DNA from: Sclerodactyla briareus
Lineage: Eukaryota > Echinodermata > Holothuroidea > Dendrochirotida > Sclerodactylidae
Length of the DNA stretch: 64,000 bases
Reading direction: 5' to 3'
Assembly: GCA_026419785.1 (NCBI GenBank)
Contig: JAODTK010001699.1
Span: 62,001 to 126,000, forward strand
This document shows positions 49,601-61,745 of the stretch, one piece after another. The first letter of the stretch is position 1; each line of letters starts with the position of its first letter. A model generated the notes under the pieces. It was given only the letters and a program-made list of their open reading frames with translations, was not told the origin of the DNA and made no database searches. The translations under genes and the position numbers were made by a program.

Positions 49601-49849
49601 CTGTGAGAAGTGGAAGCATCTATTATTTTTCACATAATATATCAGGCTATATGTGCAGGTTGCGTGGAGATGACCTCCACTGTCCTCCAGACATTGCAAA
49701 GGTATCACTGACCAAATATAATGATCCAACAATCCAATCGTGTAGTCATAAGAGCCCTTTAAGACTTAGCCTTAATTCAGATCACCATAGGATTGCTAGT
49801 CCATAATTACACTGACCAGTATTATAATATTTCAACAAAGTCTAAACAT

Positions 49850-50940
49850 AGTCGGGTTTTTGAACCTGTCCATATGATAGCTTACTATGCCACTCTAATG
49901 ACCTTTGACCCCTTAATTTTTTAAAACCCATAGGTTACCACAAAGTCATTGAAACCAGGAAAAGCCAGAACAGAAAGCTCAGGGATTCCTTGACGGATTC
50001 GACTTGATCAAGCTGGGGCATTGTCAACTCACATGCTTACAAGAATTACAACTAGGGATCATGTAGTACTCATTATGGGGATTACACATACTAAGTATAA
50101 ACCTCACCATCAGGTGAGGTCTTGTTAACAAGCTGGAAATAGCCAAAATAAAAAATTTTCACAATATTACCTATTTCCGCCTCAGATGACTGAATGTGTC
50201 TCAAAACAATAGGGATTATGTAATCAGACAGGGAGCCCACATACCAAGTATGAGCTTCCTCCAGCCTGGTGGGGTCAAGTTATCATGTTAACAATCTAAA
50301 ATTGGCCCAAGCATCAATTTTCAAGTTCCCAAGTTCCCCAAAACTGATCCTGGTCTACACCAAAGCAATAGGGTTCTCGTACTTTACTTTCCCATGAGAA
50401 TCCTGCATACTCAATTCCAACCTGAGTGGTTTAGGCATTATAGACTTATTGTGAAACAAGACTCTGGACCACTGGTGACCAAATGACCTTTGACCTGACC
50501 CCACACAATAGGGATGCATGTACCTCATAGCTTCATTCATCAGGAGTACCGTTTAACACAAGGTAATGTTGCCAATTACATTTTACAATTCTCCATTTTC
50601 CCCCAAATCTGACGCCTTGGCTGCCACCACACACCAATAGGGTTCCTGTACTCCCCATAAGCAAGCTGCATACCAAATTTCAACTTTGATCGGACAGGCA
50701 TTCTGGACTTTTCATGTTAACAAGATTTTCAGACTTTGGCCCTCTCTCAACCTCAGATGATCTTTTACCTGACCCCAAAACAATAGGATCATGTACTCAA
50801 TATGGGAGAACCCATATACTAAGTATTAACTTCATCGATTTGGTCAAGTTATCAGATAAACAAGGCTAGGCCGTCACATAACATGCACACAAACACTGTC
50901 TGCCTCCAGATTCCTCTGACTTTCCAAGGAATAAAAAACA
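49850..50940. mobile_element. Hairpin-ended repeat element, copy C (older)
   Basis: Diverged family units with CAATAGGGTTCTCGTACTTT, TGACCTTTGACCTGACCCCA and CAATAGGGTTCCTGTACTCC. It ends in a degraded hairpin at 50909-50932 (GATTCCT...AGGAAT) followed by an A-run. Divergence from copy A is clearly higher, so this insertion is older. Confidence 0.7.
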
Positions 50941-51387
50941 CAACAGAGTATGATACTAATCCAACCTAATTTATAGAATTTATAGGGGTAGAGGCATTGC
51001 AAAGTTGTTTTCCCAATTACTCACATAAAAGCTCATTATGCTTCAATAACTTCAGCCCTTGAATTCCTCAGTACTAGTAGTCAATATCGATGATGAACAA
51101 GTATCGAAGTTCATCCACCTAATTTGCAGGAAAACCTTTTCTCCAATATTGATTTGTCAATTATGATCTTTGACCCTGACTTTTTAGTGATCAAAGATGT
51201 CCCATGGGTCAATGGATATTGTGTCCATGAAGAGAAAGTTTACAGGCCAAAGTGTTCTTAAAAAGGTTCATAACATATACCACCCCCACTACTGAGCTGA
51301 ATATATAGTGAATCCTCTGCTGGCTGGTTTTATCTAGTGTGCATTTGCAGAAGTTCCCTGAGCAAGACTTCTTTCTTCTTCACTCAC
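50941..51387. other. Intronic DNA, nothing recognised
   Basis: Lies between exons e and f. No repeat or gene recognised beyond the flanking element. Confidence 0.4.
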
Positions 51388-51442
51388 CGAATCTTTGCAG
51401 CATTCTTCGGTGCTCAGTTTGCCATAAGGCTCATTGGTTGAA
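51388..51442 (-). CDS. Exon e of the minus-strand gene
   Basis: A 55 bp exon from an AG (GAATGAACAG) to donor GTGAGTG. Its first base completes a split Arg codon from exon d, then the frame reads STNEPYGKLSTEECCKDS and exits phase 0 into exon f. The pyrimidine tract is weak (CTAAT-like branch motif upstream). Its support is the agreement of phase on both sides. Confidence 0.5.
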
Positions 51443-51499
51443 CTGTTCATTCATTAGTTTCTGAAATGAAAAATAGCCAATCATTTTTATTACTTATTA

Positions 51500-52150
51500 T
51501 GCTCAGATAATGAATCACCTGTTCAACATAGCCAAACCTCTAACTGGATAACGCTGGCCATTCTGGCTGCACAGCGGGAAGGAATGATATGCCCCAAGTT
51601 GGTATTTGTACAGTCCTGACCGTGTGACCTGACCCTGTGACCATGTCCACTGCCTGACAACAGAGAAAATGAACCAAATGAAGGTCTCCTTGGATGCCTT
51701 ATGCATTACCCATGTGTAAAAGTGGGACTTGTGAGTTGACGTATAAGAAGTAGCATCTGGCGTATTCTGCAGCAGTGATGCCTATGGGTCACATGCTTGT
51801 TGAGAAAGAATGTGCTCAATGATCGCCTCAAAGTTTGCGAAGATTCAGCAGATCTTAACCTCACGGAAATTGTGTTTACTACTGGAATAAATTAACCCTG
51901 CAGGCACTGGGCCTCTGTTGGCCTTTCCCGAGATTTTATTCATTGTTGGAGTAATGCGCCAAGGAGCTTTATTTTGAACAGCAACACAAAGATTGTGTGA
52001 TCCACTGTGTTGAAAAATTCAAGTAGTATTTCAAGCTCAAACTGCATTATCCAAGAGCGAGAACTTTTTCATGTTTGTTTCGCCATGAACGCAATCATAG
52101 GGCAATGTAGCTTGGAATATGAAGCAAATAGTTCCATCAAACAACAAGGC
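51500..52150. other. Intronic DNA, nothing recognised
   Basis: Lies between exons d and e. No repeat or gene recognised. Confidence 0.35.
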
Positions 52151-52157
52151 ACCTTAC

Positions 52158-52239
52158 CGATCTAACTGAATGAGCTTATCCTTGCCAGTCTGTCCTACCA
52201 CCAAGCTTGGGCATTCTCTTTACAACAGTAGAATAATCC
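52158..52239 (-). CDS. Exon d of the minus-strand gene (one apparent frameshift)
   Basis: 82 bp between a strong acceptor (GTGTTTTTCAG) and donor GTAAGG. The 5' half reads DYSTVVKRMPKLGG in the frame that continues exon c. The 3' half reads GQTGKDKLIQLD in another frame, exiting phase 2 into exon e. Taken literally the first frame meets TAA. A one-base error or mutation near the GGTGGTAGGACAG region would explain it. Both halves look coding, so I favour a sequence error, or a decaying gene. Confidence 0.5.
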
Positions 52240-52419
52240 CTGAAAAACACGAGAAGAAAAAGGTACAATTGTAAGAAATTGGTCTTATGGCCAAGAAGTA
52301 CTTTATTGATTTGGACGACCAGAAATCTCTCCCCATCCCAGAGTAGAATCCTCCCAGTCACACTCTATACAGTTCCATGCAGACAACTCCAGGCAAGAAT
52401 AACGTACAGATACCAGGTT

Positions 52420-53155
52420 TGGACTCTTGTCAGGCCTTGGGTATAGGTTCAATCTCTCGCCAGACCTTGCATATAGGTGGATTCGAACAGTTCTCAGCTT
52501 TTTAATGTCAATTCTGCTTCATTTCGCTTTCCATCAGGGCTTTCCATTGGTTTTGCTACACAGGAAAAAAGAATGTTCTGCTTTTTAAAAGTATAAAGTG
52601 GGGAAGGAAAGTGTTGGCTCTAATTGAGGTTCAATACCCTCCCTGCTAGGCCCTTTTATGAGTCTGCACTCTTACAGGCCTTGTATATAGGTCCAATGCT
52701 CTCCCTGCCAGGCCCTTGTATAGGTCTGCACTCTTACAGGCCTTGTATATAGGTCCAATGCTCTCCCTGCCAGGCCCTTGTATAGGTCTGCACTCTTACA
52801 GGCCTTGTATATAGGACCAATGCTTTTCCTGCCAGGCCCTTGTATAGGTCTGCACTCTTACAGGCCTTGTATATAGGTCCAATGCGGTCCCTGAAGACGT
52901 GACCTCTTATGTAAGTCGGCACCTCTTACAGGCCTTGTATATAGGTCCAATGCTCTCCCTGCAGGCCCTTGTATAGGTCTGCACTCTTACAGGGGCCTTG
53001 CGGTTATATGTCCAAGGCTCTCCCTGCTAGGCCCTAGTATAGGTCTGCACTCTTAAAGCCTTGCTTTATTAGGTTCAATACTCGCCTGCCAGCCCTTGAT
53101 ATAAGTATGCACTCGTGCCAGGCTTGTATTCTAGGTTCAGTACCCTCCCTGACAG
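52420..53155. repeat. ~62 bp minisatellite
   Basis: About ten units of AGGTCTGCACTCTTACAGGC, CTTGTATATAGGTCCAATGC and TCTCCCTGCCAGGCCCTTGT. The central copies are nearly identical and the edges degraded. It lies in the intron upstream of exon d. Confidence 0.95.
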
Positions 53156-53159
53156 GCCG

Positions 53160-53810
53160 GTGAGGACTTGCAGCCAGTTTAAAAACCTGCAGGGTTGCTA
53201 TGTTCCTGCCGTTACACTCCACACCTGAGGTTACCAGAGACCCTTGAGTTTGATTACAAGCTGTCACAAGCTTGCGGCAAGCAAGGCCTTTGGCTATATA
53301 GTAGCAAACACAAGACAAATATTTGCAGATACGTAATATCAGTTTACAAGAGGCACACAGGAAATGGTGGTAGTCTTGAGGAGTATAGCCACGGTGAAAG
53401 CGCCACAAGGTGTTTAGGAAGGCATGCGAGGGGATGGGGGTGGTCCATGCTGTTGCTAGGCCTGTCAGTGTACAGAGCCAGTAGAACCTTCATCGATCTC
53501 TTAGCACCAAGTTCCAAATGGTGGAAAAATATGAATAATATGTTGGATCGTTTTGTAAAATGTCAGAATGCTTTTATGACTATGACTGAAGTTTTATGAT
53601 TGCTGTTCAGTTTTACTGCAGGTCGACACAGTTGAGAGGTCAATAAAGAAGAAAATCCAAGGTGTTCTGGAAAGACTGGCATAAATTATAATATTAAAAT
53701 AAGACACGTACCACCAAAAATAGTGCATACAGCCGACTCCCACAAAGAGGACTCATATTACTCGTATGGAGAAATAAAATACGAAGGGTACCTTGATAGG
53801 CCCAGTTTAC
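53160..53810. other. Intronic DNA, nothing recognised
   Basis: Overlapping open frames on both strands near 53195-53599 lack motifs. I do not call a gene. Confidence 0.35.
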
Positions 53811-53817
53811 TGTTTAT

Positions 53818-53922
53818 CTGGCGGGATACAGGTCTTCTAGGAGGGTGTGCATGTTTCCGTCCTCACCACCTCGCTGGGCTAGGAATGGGGGGACACGGGC
53901 TGGTCCTGGAACAGCCATGATG
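53818..53922 (-). CDS. Exon c of the minus-strand gene (non-GT donor as written)
   Basis: After an acceptor-like CATTACTCTCAAG the frame reads IMAVPGPARVPPFLAQRGGE and then DGNMHTLLEDLYPA. Ending after GCCAG would exit phase 2 and join exon d in frame (split Arg). The next bases are ATAAACAG rather than GT, and a GTAAAC lies eight bases on. In-frame the exon otherwise meets TAA at 53814-53816. The coding look is strong. The donor problem may be a sequence error, a non-canonical site, or mean that this is a terminal exon of something else. The phase at its 5' side does not match exon b, so at least one exon is missing between. Confidence 0.45.
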
Positions 53923-53929
53923 CTTGAGA

Positions 53930-54590
53930 GTAATGTCTCACGTGTTGATCCTCACACACGAGCGATGAGGCGATCAAAGCTGGGATTAGTTGACCAGTGT
54001 GAATGGATCCACTCTCATTGAGATACATCAAGCTTCATAGAGATTACATTTCCATGTTCTGGATTGGGACTATTTCTTTTCGGGGATGAACGGGATATCG
54101 AAAAAACAAAACTATACTTCCATATGACCTTCTAGGATTATGATATGAGATCAAGGTTGGGATTTCAATTCGTTTATCAAGCTTGTATTTAGTCACTGTT
54201 ATTCAAACTCTTGTGATTCACAGATTATGTATCGCGGAAAACCTCCTGAAAAAACTACATGCTACGACCATTGAAGAGGGGTTCACTAAAGAGATGTATT
54301 TGTGGAGCATGTAAAAAGGGTGGGACGAAAAACAAAGGTAGTTGGGAAACAGCATTCCATGATGCATGAAGAAACGTTGGGATAACGACCCAAATACCAC
54401 TGTCAGAGTGGTGATCATTCAACAAGAGCATAGTTGGAATACCAGTGACTCGCCCAAGCTACTTGCATACGTTATGGAAGCGTTAATTCCCCAAGTTAAT
54501 TGAAGTATCAACATGGTAACATGCTTGAATAATCTCCAAACTTTGGATGCAGGGTTTTATATTCATGTTTCACTAGTGTCAGTTTTAGAA
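53930..54590. other. Intronic DNA, nothing recognised
   Basis: Part of the large intron region between exons b and c. No supported feature. Confidence 0.35.
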
Positions 54591-54619
54591 CCAGAATGCC
54601 GGAAGCTGATCGAGCTGAG

Positions 54620-55090
54620 GCATTGCCCACTGAGCATGCACAAGATCATACTTTGACCTTAGAACGGACCCCAACCCCTCCCCCCCAAAAAAAACAAACA
54701 AACTGTGATTCATGTAATGTTCATGGGGAACTCACAATTCAAGTATGAGCTTGGACGATCAGTTTGGGTTTTGAGTTAATCGGTTAACAAGCTCACATTT
54801 GGTCAAAATGCCATTTTTTTTCCATAAATTTCCACTGTAATGCCCCATAATCTGCACAAGAACAGGAGTAGAGTTCATGTTACCCCCATAATGAGTTGGG
54901 CACACCGAATTTCAACTGGATCAGACCTTTTGTGTTACAAGCAGTTACAGACTTCAACATCTGTGGACCTCAGAATGGTCAAAATAAAACTATTTTCTTA
55001 TTCTTCACCAGAAAAGAAATGGACCAAAGCACACCACGCATAAGGTTCTTGTAATCCCCATAAGGGAGATGCATACCAAATTTAAGCTGA
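54620..55090. repeat. Diverged relative of the ~300 bp repeat family (copy D)
   Basis: Carries the family's order of features in degraded form: a CTTTGACCTTAGAACGGACC block, TTCATGGGGAACTCACA, CAAGTATGAGCTTGGACGAT and CCCCATAAGGGAGATGCATA. No terminal hairpin is recognisable. Confidence 0.5.
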
Positions 55091-55099
55091 TTCCACAAA

Positions 55100-55780
55100 A
55101 ACAGGGACAGGGTTGTGAGTCTGTGACGGAGAAATGCAGGTTGACATAACAGTGGGGGGGGTGGTGCAGGGATGGCATTAGGGTAAGTATGACATCGTCC
55201 AGGAAAGAACACTTCTGTCCATTCAAACTAACAATATCACAGTCTGATGAGCTTCTTACTGTGCGTGATAGGTTAAAATTCGTTGAGAATAGTCATCCGG
55301 CGAATGAATGAAAGCCATCCAGTGTGTTTCTACTGCCCTCTTGTGCCGGCAGGTGGGGTGGTAGGTGGCCAGAGGCCCTCATTTCATTGACAAAAACGGA
55401 GCCTGGAATGAGAATGAATAAAGGTTGTACCCAAATGAATACCTAAAATTTCCAGGACAGCATTCACAGAATCAATAAGCTGAAATTAGTGCTCTTATAA
55501 GGCTTTTATAGTGGGACATCATTGGAGCCGTACAAGGATTTCTGTCATGTCAAAGAATAACCATAAGGCGCAAAGTGAGACAGGCAGAAGAGTACAATAT
55601 TGCTCACAGTGATTTTACTCAAACTTGCTCACTTTGTATCAAATCAATTCACTCCACTACTGGATTATTTTGATTTCTCCAGATACGGTTGAAGAAATGA
55701 GCGGTTACATTGAGTGAACTGTAGTTCCTGTTGTGTGGTGAATATCCTGTGAGCTGTGTTGCCTCTGACCTTGTACATAA
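55100..55780. other. Intronic DNA, nothing recognised
   Basis: No supported feature. Confidence 0.35.
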
Positions 55781-55784
55781 TAAT

Positions 55785-56660
55785 ATGACTAACCCAAACT
55801 GTGAACCATCAATCAACTATGAACCATTACTATTTACTGTGAACATCAACTCTAACTGTGAACAATTAACTTGAGACTATTAAAACTGAGTACCGTTAAC
55901 TATAAATTGTGAACCATTAAATTGAGCCCCATTATAAACTATAACTGTGGACCAGTAACTCCGAGCACCATAACGTAAAATGTGGACCAGAATTCTGAGC
56001 CACCATTAACTGAAACTATTGAACATTAACTCTGAGCACTATTAATATGCGTCTGATTAAAGATAACTGTGGTCAGTAACGCTGAGCATCATTAACTAAA
56101 ACTGTGGACCAGTAACTCTGAGCACCATTAACTATAACTGTGAACCATTAACTTGCGCACCTTAACTATAATTGGACTGGGAACCAGGAATTCGAGCCCT
56201 TAACTGTAACTATGACCATAACTTTGAGCACCATTAACTGGGACTGTGGACCAGTAAATCTGAGCATCATTAACTATAACTGTGGACCAGTAACTGAGCA
56301 CCATAAACTATAACCTTGTGTGGACCAGTATTCTGAGCAAGATTACATATTAACTGTGAACCATTACTCCAAAGCAATATTAACTCTGAGCACCATTAAC
56401 GGAACTGTGGACAGAGGACTCTGAGCACCATAAATATAACGGTGGACCAGTATCTCTGACACCATTAACGATACTTGAACAGTAATCTAAGCACCAATAA
56501 CTGTAACTGTGGACCAGCTACTCTGAGCAACCAATACTGTAACTATGAACCATTAACAGCTGAGCACTATTAACTCTGGAGTACCAATTAACTTGCACAC
56601 TTGTGAACCATTTACTCGAGACCACTAACTGCAAAAAAAAAAACTGTGGACTGGCTGTGT
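55785..56660. repeat. Degenerate minisatellite (ACTGTGAACCATTAACTCTG-type)
   Basis: Some two dozen units of 30-40 bp alternating ACTGTGGACCAGTAACTCTG and AGCACCATTAACTATAACTG. Copies differ by many indels. It ends in an A11 run. Confidence 0.9.
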
Positions 56661-56664
56661 TGTG

Positions 56665-57300
56665 AACGTTGTGAACTGACCGTCTCTGGGAGGATTGCCT
56701 GCAGAAACTTCAGGTGGTGTTGAGCACAGATCAAGTCCAACAAGGAAGATGCACATAGATCGATCAGCAGGGTCAAGAATCGACAGGGAGAACAGAATGT
56801 ACGATTGTGAATATGGAAGGGCTGTCTAAATTTCAGTTAGTGGGACGTGGGAGAACAAATAAATAATTAGCATGTTTGAGGTGTTTAGTTCTGGCACCCA
56901 AGGAGCATAAAACTAATCTCACATGAAGCTTGTGGCAACACAACCCTAACAAGGTGATCGACCCCATTGTCTCGCCTGTTGTGCAAATCATTGGTTTCTC
57001 CATCAGTCACCATGCAAACAATATAAGTCATTCCATGTGCTGCTTCCAGATTTGTATTAGAATTAACAGAAACAGCTGACTAATAGTGAACAGTTCAAAT
57101 AACAAGGAATGATACTGACAAGGTCTCCAGAGAGTTCAGTCTGTGGATATGTGACTAAAAATGCAATGCCAAATTAGACACAAATACTCAACCTTCCATT
57201 GACTAAATCTATCGGATCCATGGTTGACCACACTTAATTATTTAAAGGGAATCCAAAAACTTGAACAGTTGCTGAATGAAGCAAAATTATACACACTGAA
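56665..57300. other. Intronic DNA, nothing recognised
   Basis: No supported feature. Confidence 0.35.
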
Positions 57301-57760
57301 ATACCCCCAGTGACTGACTACAATGTTTAAATTTGGGGGGATGACCTAAGGTTATACCAGACCATCAAGCTTCAAGAAAATCGCAACATAACTTTGCAAA
57401 TTTGGCGAGAACCATGCACACAGACACACTGACTGACATCCAGTGACCCATACAGTATATGTTTAAAATTGTTGGAGAGTAAATGTAAGCCATACCCACC
57501 AAGTTTCATGAAATACAGCAAACTTTAGAAATTATGCATAAATTATGGCAAATAGGACAGTTGAATGACCTCCAGGACCCTGAATCCATGGATTAAAACA
57601 ATTCAGGACCAAAGGTCAACCCATACCCACCGAGTTTATGAAAATCCAACAAACTTTAAGAGTTGCATTAAATTATGCCAATTAGAACACATTGAATGAT
57701 CCCCAGGACCAGAAGTTCACCAAATTATGAAATCTGACAAACTTTTTTTATAAATTATTG
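57300..57760. repeat. Dispersed repeat family 2 (AAATCCGACAAACTTT-type), copy 1
   Basis: Three ~130 bp sub-units with TTCATGAAA or TTTATGAAAATCCAACAAAC, CATAAATTATG and AATGACCTCCAGGACCCTGA. Related units recur at 58.68-58.97 kb. Confidence 0.7.
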
Positions 57761-57764
57761 AACA

Positions 57765-58675
57765 TTTTGCATATATATTAACAAGGATGATCGCCAAAAA
57801 GGTCTCGCTGGGCGCGATCGGTGGTTTGTATTATGCCATTACACAAACAACCAACTATTTCATGCAGTCATCGTCATGTCAATCGAACAGCAAATTTTCA
57901 CATATAACCCAGAAAAATTCTCAAAAATTACTAAAATAACTGACCAATAAAAAATAAAGACAATAACTATCCAATACAAAGTCCCTAATTGTTTTTTCTT
58001 CCTTCATGCCCCCCCCTTCCTCTCCATAAATACCCGGATTTGAATTAAGTTTGATCGCTCAGTCAACTCCCATCTTCTTTGACCACAAAAATCCAACTTG
58101 AAAGTTCTAAATACCCTCTAGCAACCATGGGCTCTTTGCCTTTTAAAATCACATTTCCTTCAATCAGTCATGCCTTTTATTTCCAAGCAGCCAGGGACAT
58201 GCCATCCATCCCCCCACCCACTGCAGGCAGCCAAACACCCTCCCCACCTCCTCCCCCAAACACCAACAAACTATCCACATGCAAGAGTCAAGGAGTACCA
58301 AAATATACTTTAGGAAACTCCACCGTTGTCTATCTTAGTAATTGCCTTATTTGACATAGAATGAAATGTATGGCAAAAGTCACAGGACCATTACCCTGCA
58401 GGGTACGCGTTCCCATGTAAAGAAGAGAGAAAGAAAAATGTTACATATTTTTGTAGGTCTAATCAACAAATCAAATTGGTTGGGTAAGAGAGGGTTTGCA
58501 GTGGGAAGCTCATAACGCAGTAAAAATTGGCACAGGGCTATGGTTTTACTAGTTCCTCAGTGCTTTATCTAAACAGGAGTATTATGATGGAATTCAATCA
58601 AATCATGAACATCAAACACATCAGATCAAAAGTTAACAGACCATACCTAGAATGGGCGAAACTGTTACAAAGTTG
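57765..58675. other. Intronic DNA, nothing recognised
   Basis: A plus-strand open frame (58079-58354) has a proline-rich stretch but no other support. Confidence 0.35.
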
Positions 58676-58679
58676 GAAA

Positions 58680-59325
58680 TTGGAATAAATTAGGGAAATA
58701 AAGGCACATACAATGACCTCACTGACCCAACTGTACCTGTAAAATGATCAGGATCAAAGGGGATCACATTACCCAAGTTTTGTAGGAAACCAACATACTT
58801 TGAGAAGTCGCATAAATCCATGCAAATTAGAACATAAATGACTTCCAGTGACCCGACTTCACTCTTTAAATTTCTCGGGAACATCGGTAGACCACATCCA
58901 CAAGGTTTCGTGAAAATCCGACAAACTTGAAAAATTCCCATGAATTATGCAAATTACCACTTAATTAGCATAGTTTAGGCTGAAAATCTAATCAGTTCCT
59001 CTCCCTCGTAATCCGGCCCTACATGCCAAACTAAATCACTGTAGCAATACGGTTCTTGTGTAATTTGCTAAAACAAGCTTAAACAATTAAAAATTACATA
59101 AAATAAGCTAAATTACACACTTAAATTAAAGACCTTGCTGCCCAAAAATCTAAATAAGATCGGTACACCCAACCTGGTGCACACACAAAATGTCGTCATA
59201 ATAGGCCTCACGGTTGTGAGAAATCTGCTAACAAGATGTGTGACATACCACACACACACATACACACACACACACAAAGTGACCACTGAGTCTCTTCTGA
59301 ATTTCATTCAGGCGAGAAAAAAAAT
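58680..59325. mobile_element. Dispersed repeat family 2, copy 2, with CA tract and terminal hairpin
   Basis: Units with AAATCCGACAAACTTGAAAA and TTAATTAGCATAGTTTAGGC, a (CA)n/(CATA) tract near 59248-59276, then a hairpin near 59289-59318 (CTGAAT-TTC-ATTCAG with TCTC/GAGA outer stem) and an A-run. The architecture parallels the first hairpin-ended family although the internal sequence differs. Confidence 0.65.
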
Positions 59326-59722
59326 TAGACCCTTAATTAGCATATTTTATGCTGAAAATCTAATCAGTCAGTTTTTTTTAAAAATCTACCTCATATTCTG
59401 CACCTATGTGCCATACCAAATCACCATAGCACCCACAGGGCATCCCAATCTGCTAACAAGCATGAAACAATCAAATTACATAAATAGGCTAATTACCATA
59501 CGTTAACTTAATGACTTTCTGCCCAAAATCTAACTCACCCAACCCCGATACTGTACTACATACAAAATTTAAGAAATCGGTCTTACCGTTTCTGATAAAT
59601 CCTGCTAACGAGAAAGTGGAACACAAACCATGCACGCACACCATACATAAATACACTACACACATGCCAAGTGAATCCTAAGTGATCTTCTGAACTTAGT
59701 CAGATGAGACAAAAAAAAGATG
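59326..59722. mobile_element. Dispersed repeat family 2, copy 3
   Basis: Begins TTAATTAGCATATTTTATGC, with GCTGAAAATCTAATCAGTCA shared with copy 2. Ends with CTTCTGAACTTAGTCAGATG, a weak hairpin, then an A8 run. The CA tract is degraded (ACACACCATACATAAATACA). Confidence 0.6.
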
Positions 59723-59724
59723 AG

Positions 59725-60100
59725 AATTGGTGGAGGTAATCAACTAAAAAACTTATAACCAAGATAAGTAAATAAGTACCAAGATAATTGCACGGAGTTG
59801 AACAAAAAAAAAGTCATGCGTTGAAATTGCGCTATCTAAAGCACTAAAAAGTATCAAGAATTTGAAAATTTGATCTATTAACCGACTCCCCCACTGGTAC
59901 TGAAATCAATAGCAATCATGCAGTCACCATGAAGGGAATACCACGAATTAAAATTGACTGGTCAGGTATGGATATAGGTGTTAATCGACAATCAGCATAA
60001 AAATACCCCACTTACACATCGTATTCTTCTGAGGACTCAAGTACCTCCTGGTGCATGCTGCATTGTTGTCTGCTACCATCATGCAAAGAGCAGATATCAC
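59725..60100. other. Intronic DNA, nothing recognised
   Basis: No supported feature. Confidence 0.35.
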
Positions 60101-60960
60101 ATACCTATCCATTCAAACTACTATTGGCTAATATATGATTCATACTCCTTTGGCTTTCAGGAGTATTTCGGCCAGTGTCTGAGCCACTCCCGCTGATGAC
60201 TCGAGTACCTCCTGCTTCTGCTTGCTTCGTGTTCCTTCCCATCATGCACGCAGCCTGCTGGCTCTTCCAACCCTCTGCCTCGGGGCGCGTTGAAGTCACC
60301 GGCTGTAGGAAGTCCATCCGACTCGGGCAGAGGATCCACGCAGAGAGGTCCCGACAAGAACTGGGAGGTACACGACAGCATAGTCAGGAAGTCAACACAC
60401 TCACCAGCAAAAGGGCGCCACCACTATGGAGACAGACTGCTCGTAAGACTGTGTCTTTCCGCTGGACTGGAGGAACATGGATGGCGCACTCGATGACATG
60501 GGGTCCTTGGTGGGCACTCGTCCCATACCCAGATGAAAACCTACCAATTTACAAGTGCGCAGGAGGAGCATCCTCTTCTGGCCTTGCGAGTCTTCTGGGT
60601 TTCTCTCTTTAGAACTATGGAGAGCAGTGTCATTTAGAGACTGACTGATCTATCATCCTTCTCTCTCAAGTCTCCAAAGTATCTATGCCATTCTTCATAG
60701 CTGCCCTCTAAAAGGGGGGTTTCCCCCCTGATAGGGGTTTCCCCTCCCACGTGGGGTTTTTCCCAGTAGTGACTGGCTCCCTCTATCAGGAATGGATCTG
60801 CCCCCCTTCCTTGGCCGGCTGGATGGAACATGCGATGCCAGGTCCACCTCTGCCCGGGGGTGACACGCTCTGGAACTCAGAGCCGAAGGATGGCGAAAAG
60901 TTACCAGAATTCTGTATGTTCTCTGGTGGGCAAGTTTGAGTCCCTCTTTAGGCACTGGAG
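60101..60960. other. GC-richer segment with open frames on both strands
   Basis: Markedly less AT-rich than its surroundings, with overlapping open frames on both strands (plus 60175-60612; minus 60105-60381 and 60634-61039). The minus frame includes AGDFNAPRG near 60290-60265, a weak match to the GDFN box of APE-type endonucleases. Neighbouring blocks do not follow the expected order, so I do not call a LINE. It may be a relic of an unidentified mobile element or a non-coding GC-rich patch. Confidence 0.3.
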
Positions 60961-60966
60961 CTTGCA

Positions 60967-61043
60967 TTCCAGAACACTGGTGGAAAGAGAAAAAACATTC
61001 CAGAACACTGGTGGAAAGAGAAAAAACATTCCAGAACACTGGT
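60967..61043. repeat. 31 bp tandem repeat, about 2.5 copies
   Basis: ATTCCAGAACACTGGTGGAA then AGAGAAAAAAC, repeated at 60967, 60998 and 61029 (last copy partial). Confidence 0.95.
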
Positions 61044-61079
61044 AGGAAAAAAAAGGAGAAACCAGCAAATCTGACGGCC

Positions 61080-61745
61080 TAAAGTGTATTCCTTGACTCT
61101 TTCTGACAACCTATAGCTAGACACGAGGACATATGGGAGATTGCATCAGCTCATTATGGGCAACATAACATCTGACAAATTTCCCGTTAATCCCAACCAA
61201 CCAAAGGGTTCCTATACTCTTGATAAGAAAAGCTGCCACACTGAATTCAAGATTTTCAGACTTTGAACTATGGTGACCTCAGATGACCTCGACCTGGCCC
61301 CAAAACAATAGGGTTCATGTACTCATTGTGGGAAACACACATACCAAGTATGGGCCCTCATCCACTCCACTGAAGTGAGTTCTCATGTTTACAGGCCAAA
61401 ATTGGGCAAAATATCGACATTCACAAATTTTCAATTTTTGACCAAAATTCACCCCAACTCAAATAAAAACAAGAGGGTTCCTGTACTCCCCATAAAAAGC
61501 TACACACCGAAATTTGACCCGATCGGACAGGCTTTGGACTTACAAGGTTTTTCAGACTTTGACCTCTCTTGACCTGACCCCAAAACAATAGGGATCATGA
61601 ACTCATTATGGGGAACCTAACAAGATGAACTGATCCCTTCCAGCAGGGTTGGTTATCATGTTACAATGGAGGCTAGGCATCACACCACAACACACCACCA
61701 AACGTCCTGACTGCTAGATTCTCTGACTTCGTCAGGAAGCAAAAA
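61080..61745. mobile_element. Hairpin-ended repeat element, copy E
   Basis: Left part with CATCTGACAAATTTCCC, shared with the left end of copy A. Then family units (AACAATAGGGTTCATGTACT, AAATTTTCAATTTTTGACC), a CACACCACAA tract replacing the CA repeat, and the terminal hairpin at 61717-61740 (GATTCTC...GAAGC with TGAC/GTCA), followed by A5. This is the simplest copy, close to two units. Confidence 0.75.

Noticed and set aside
60175..60612. 145-codon plus-strand open frame and overlapping minus frames with a GDFN-like motif
   Set aside because: GC-rich DNA is poor in stops on both strands. The single motif is weak and the neighbouring blocks are out of order for a LINE endonuclease.
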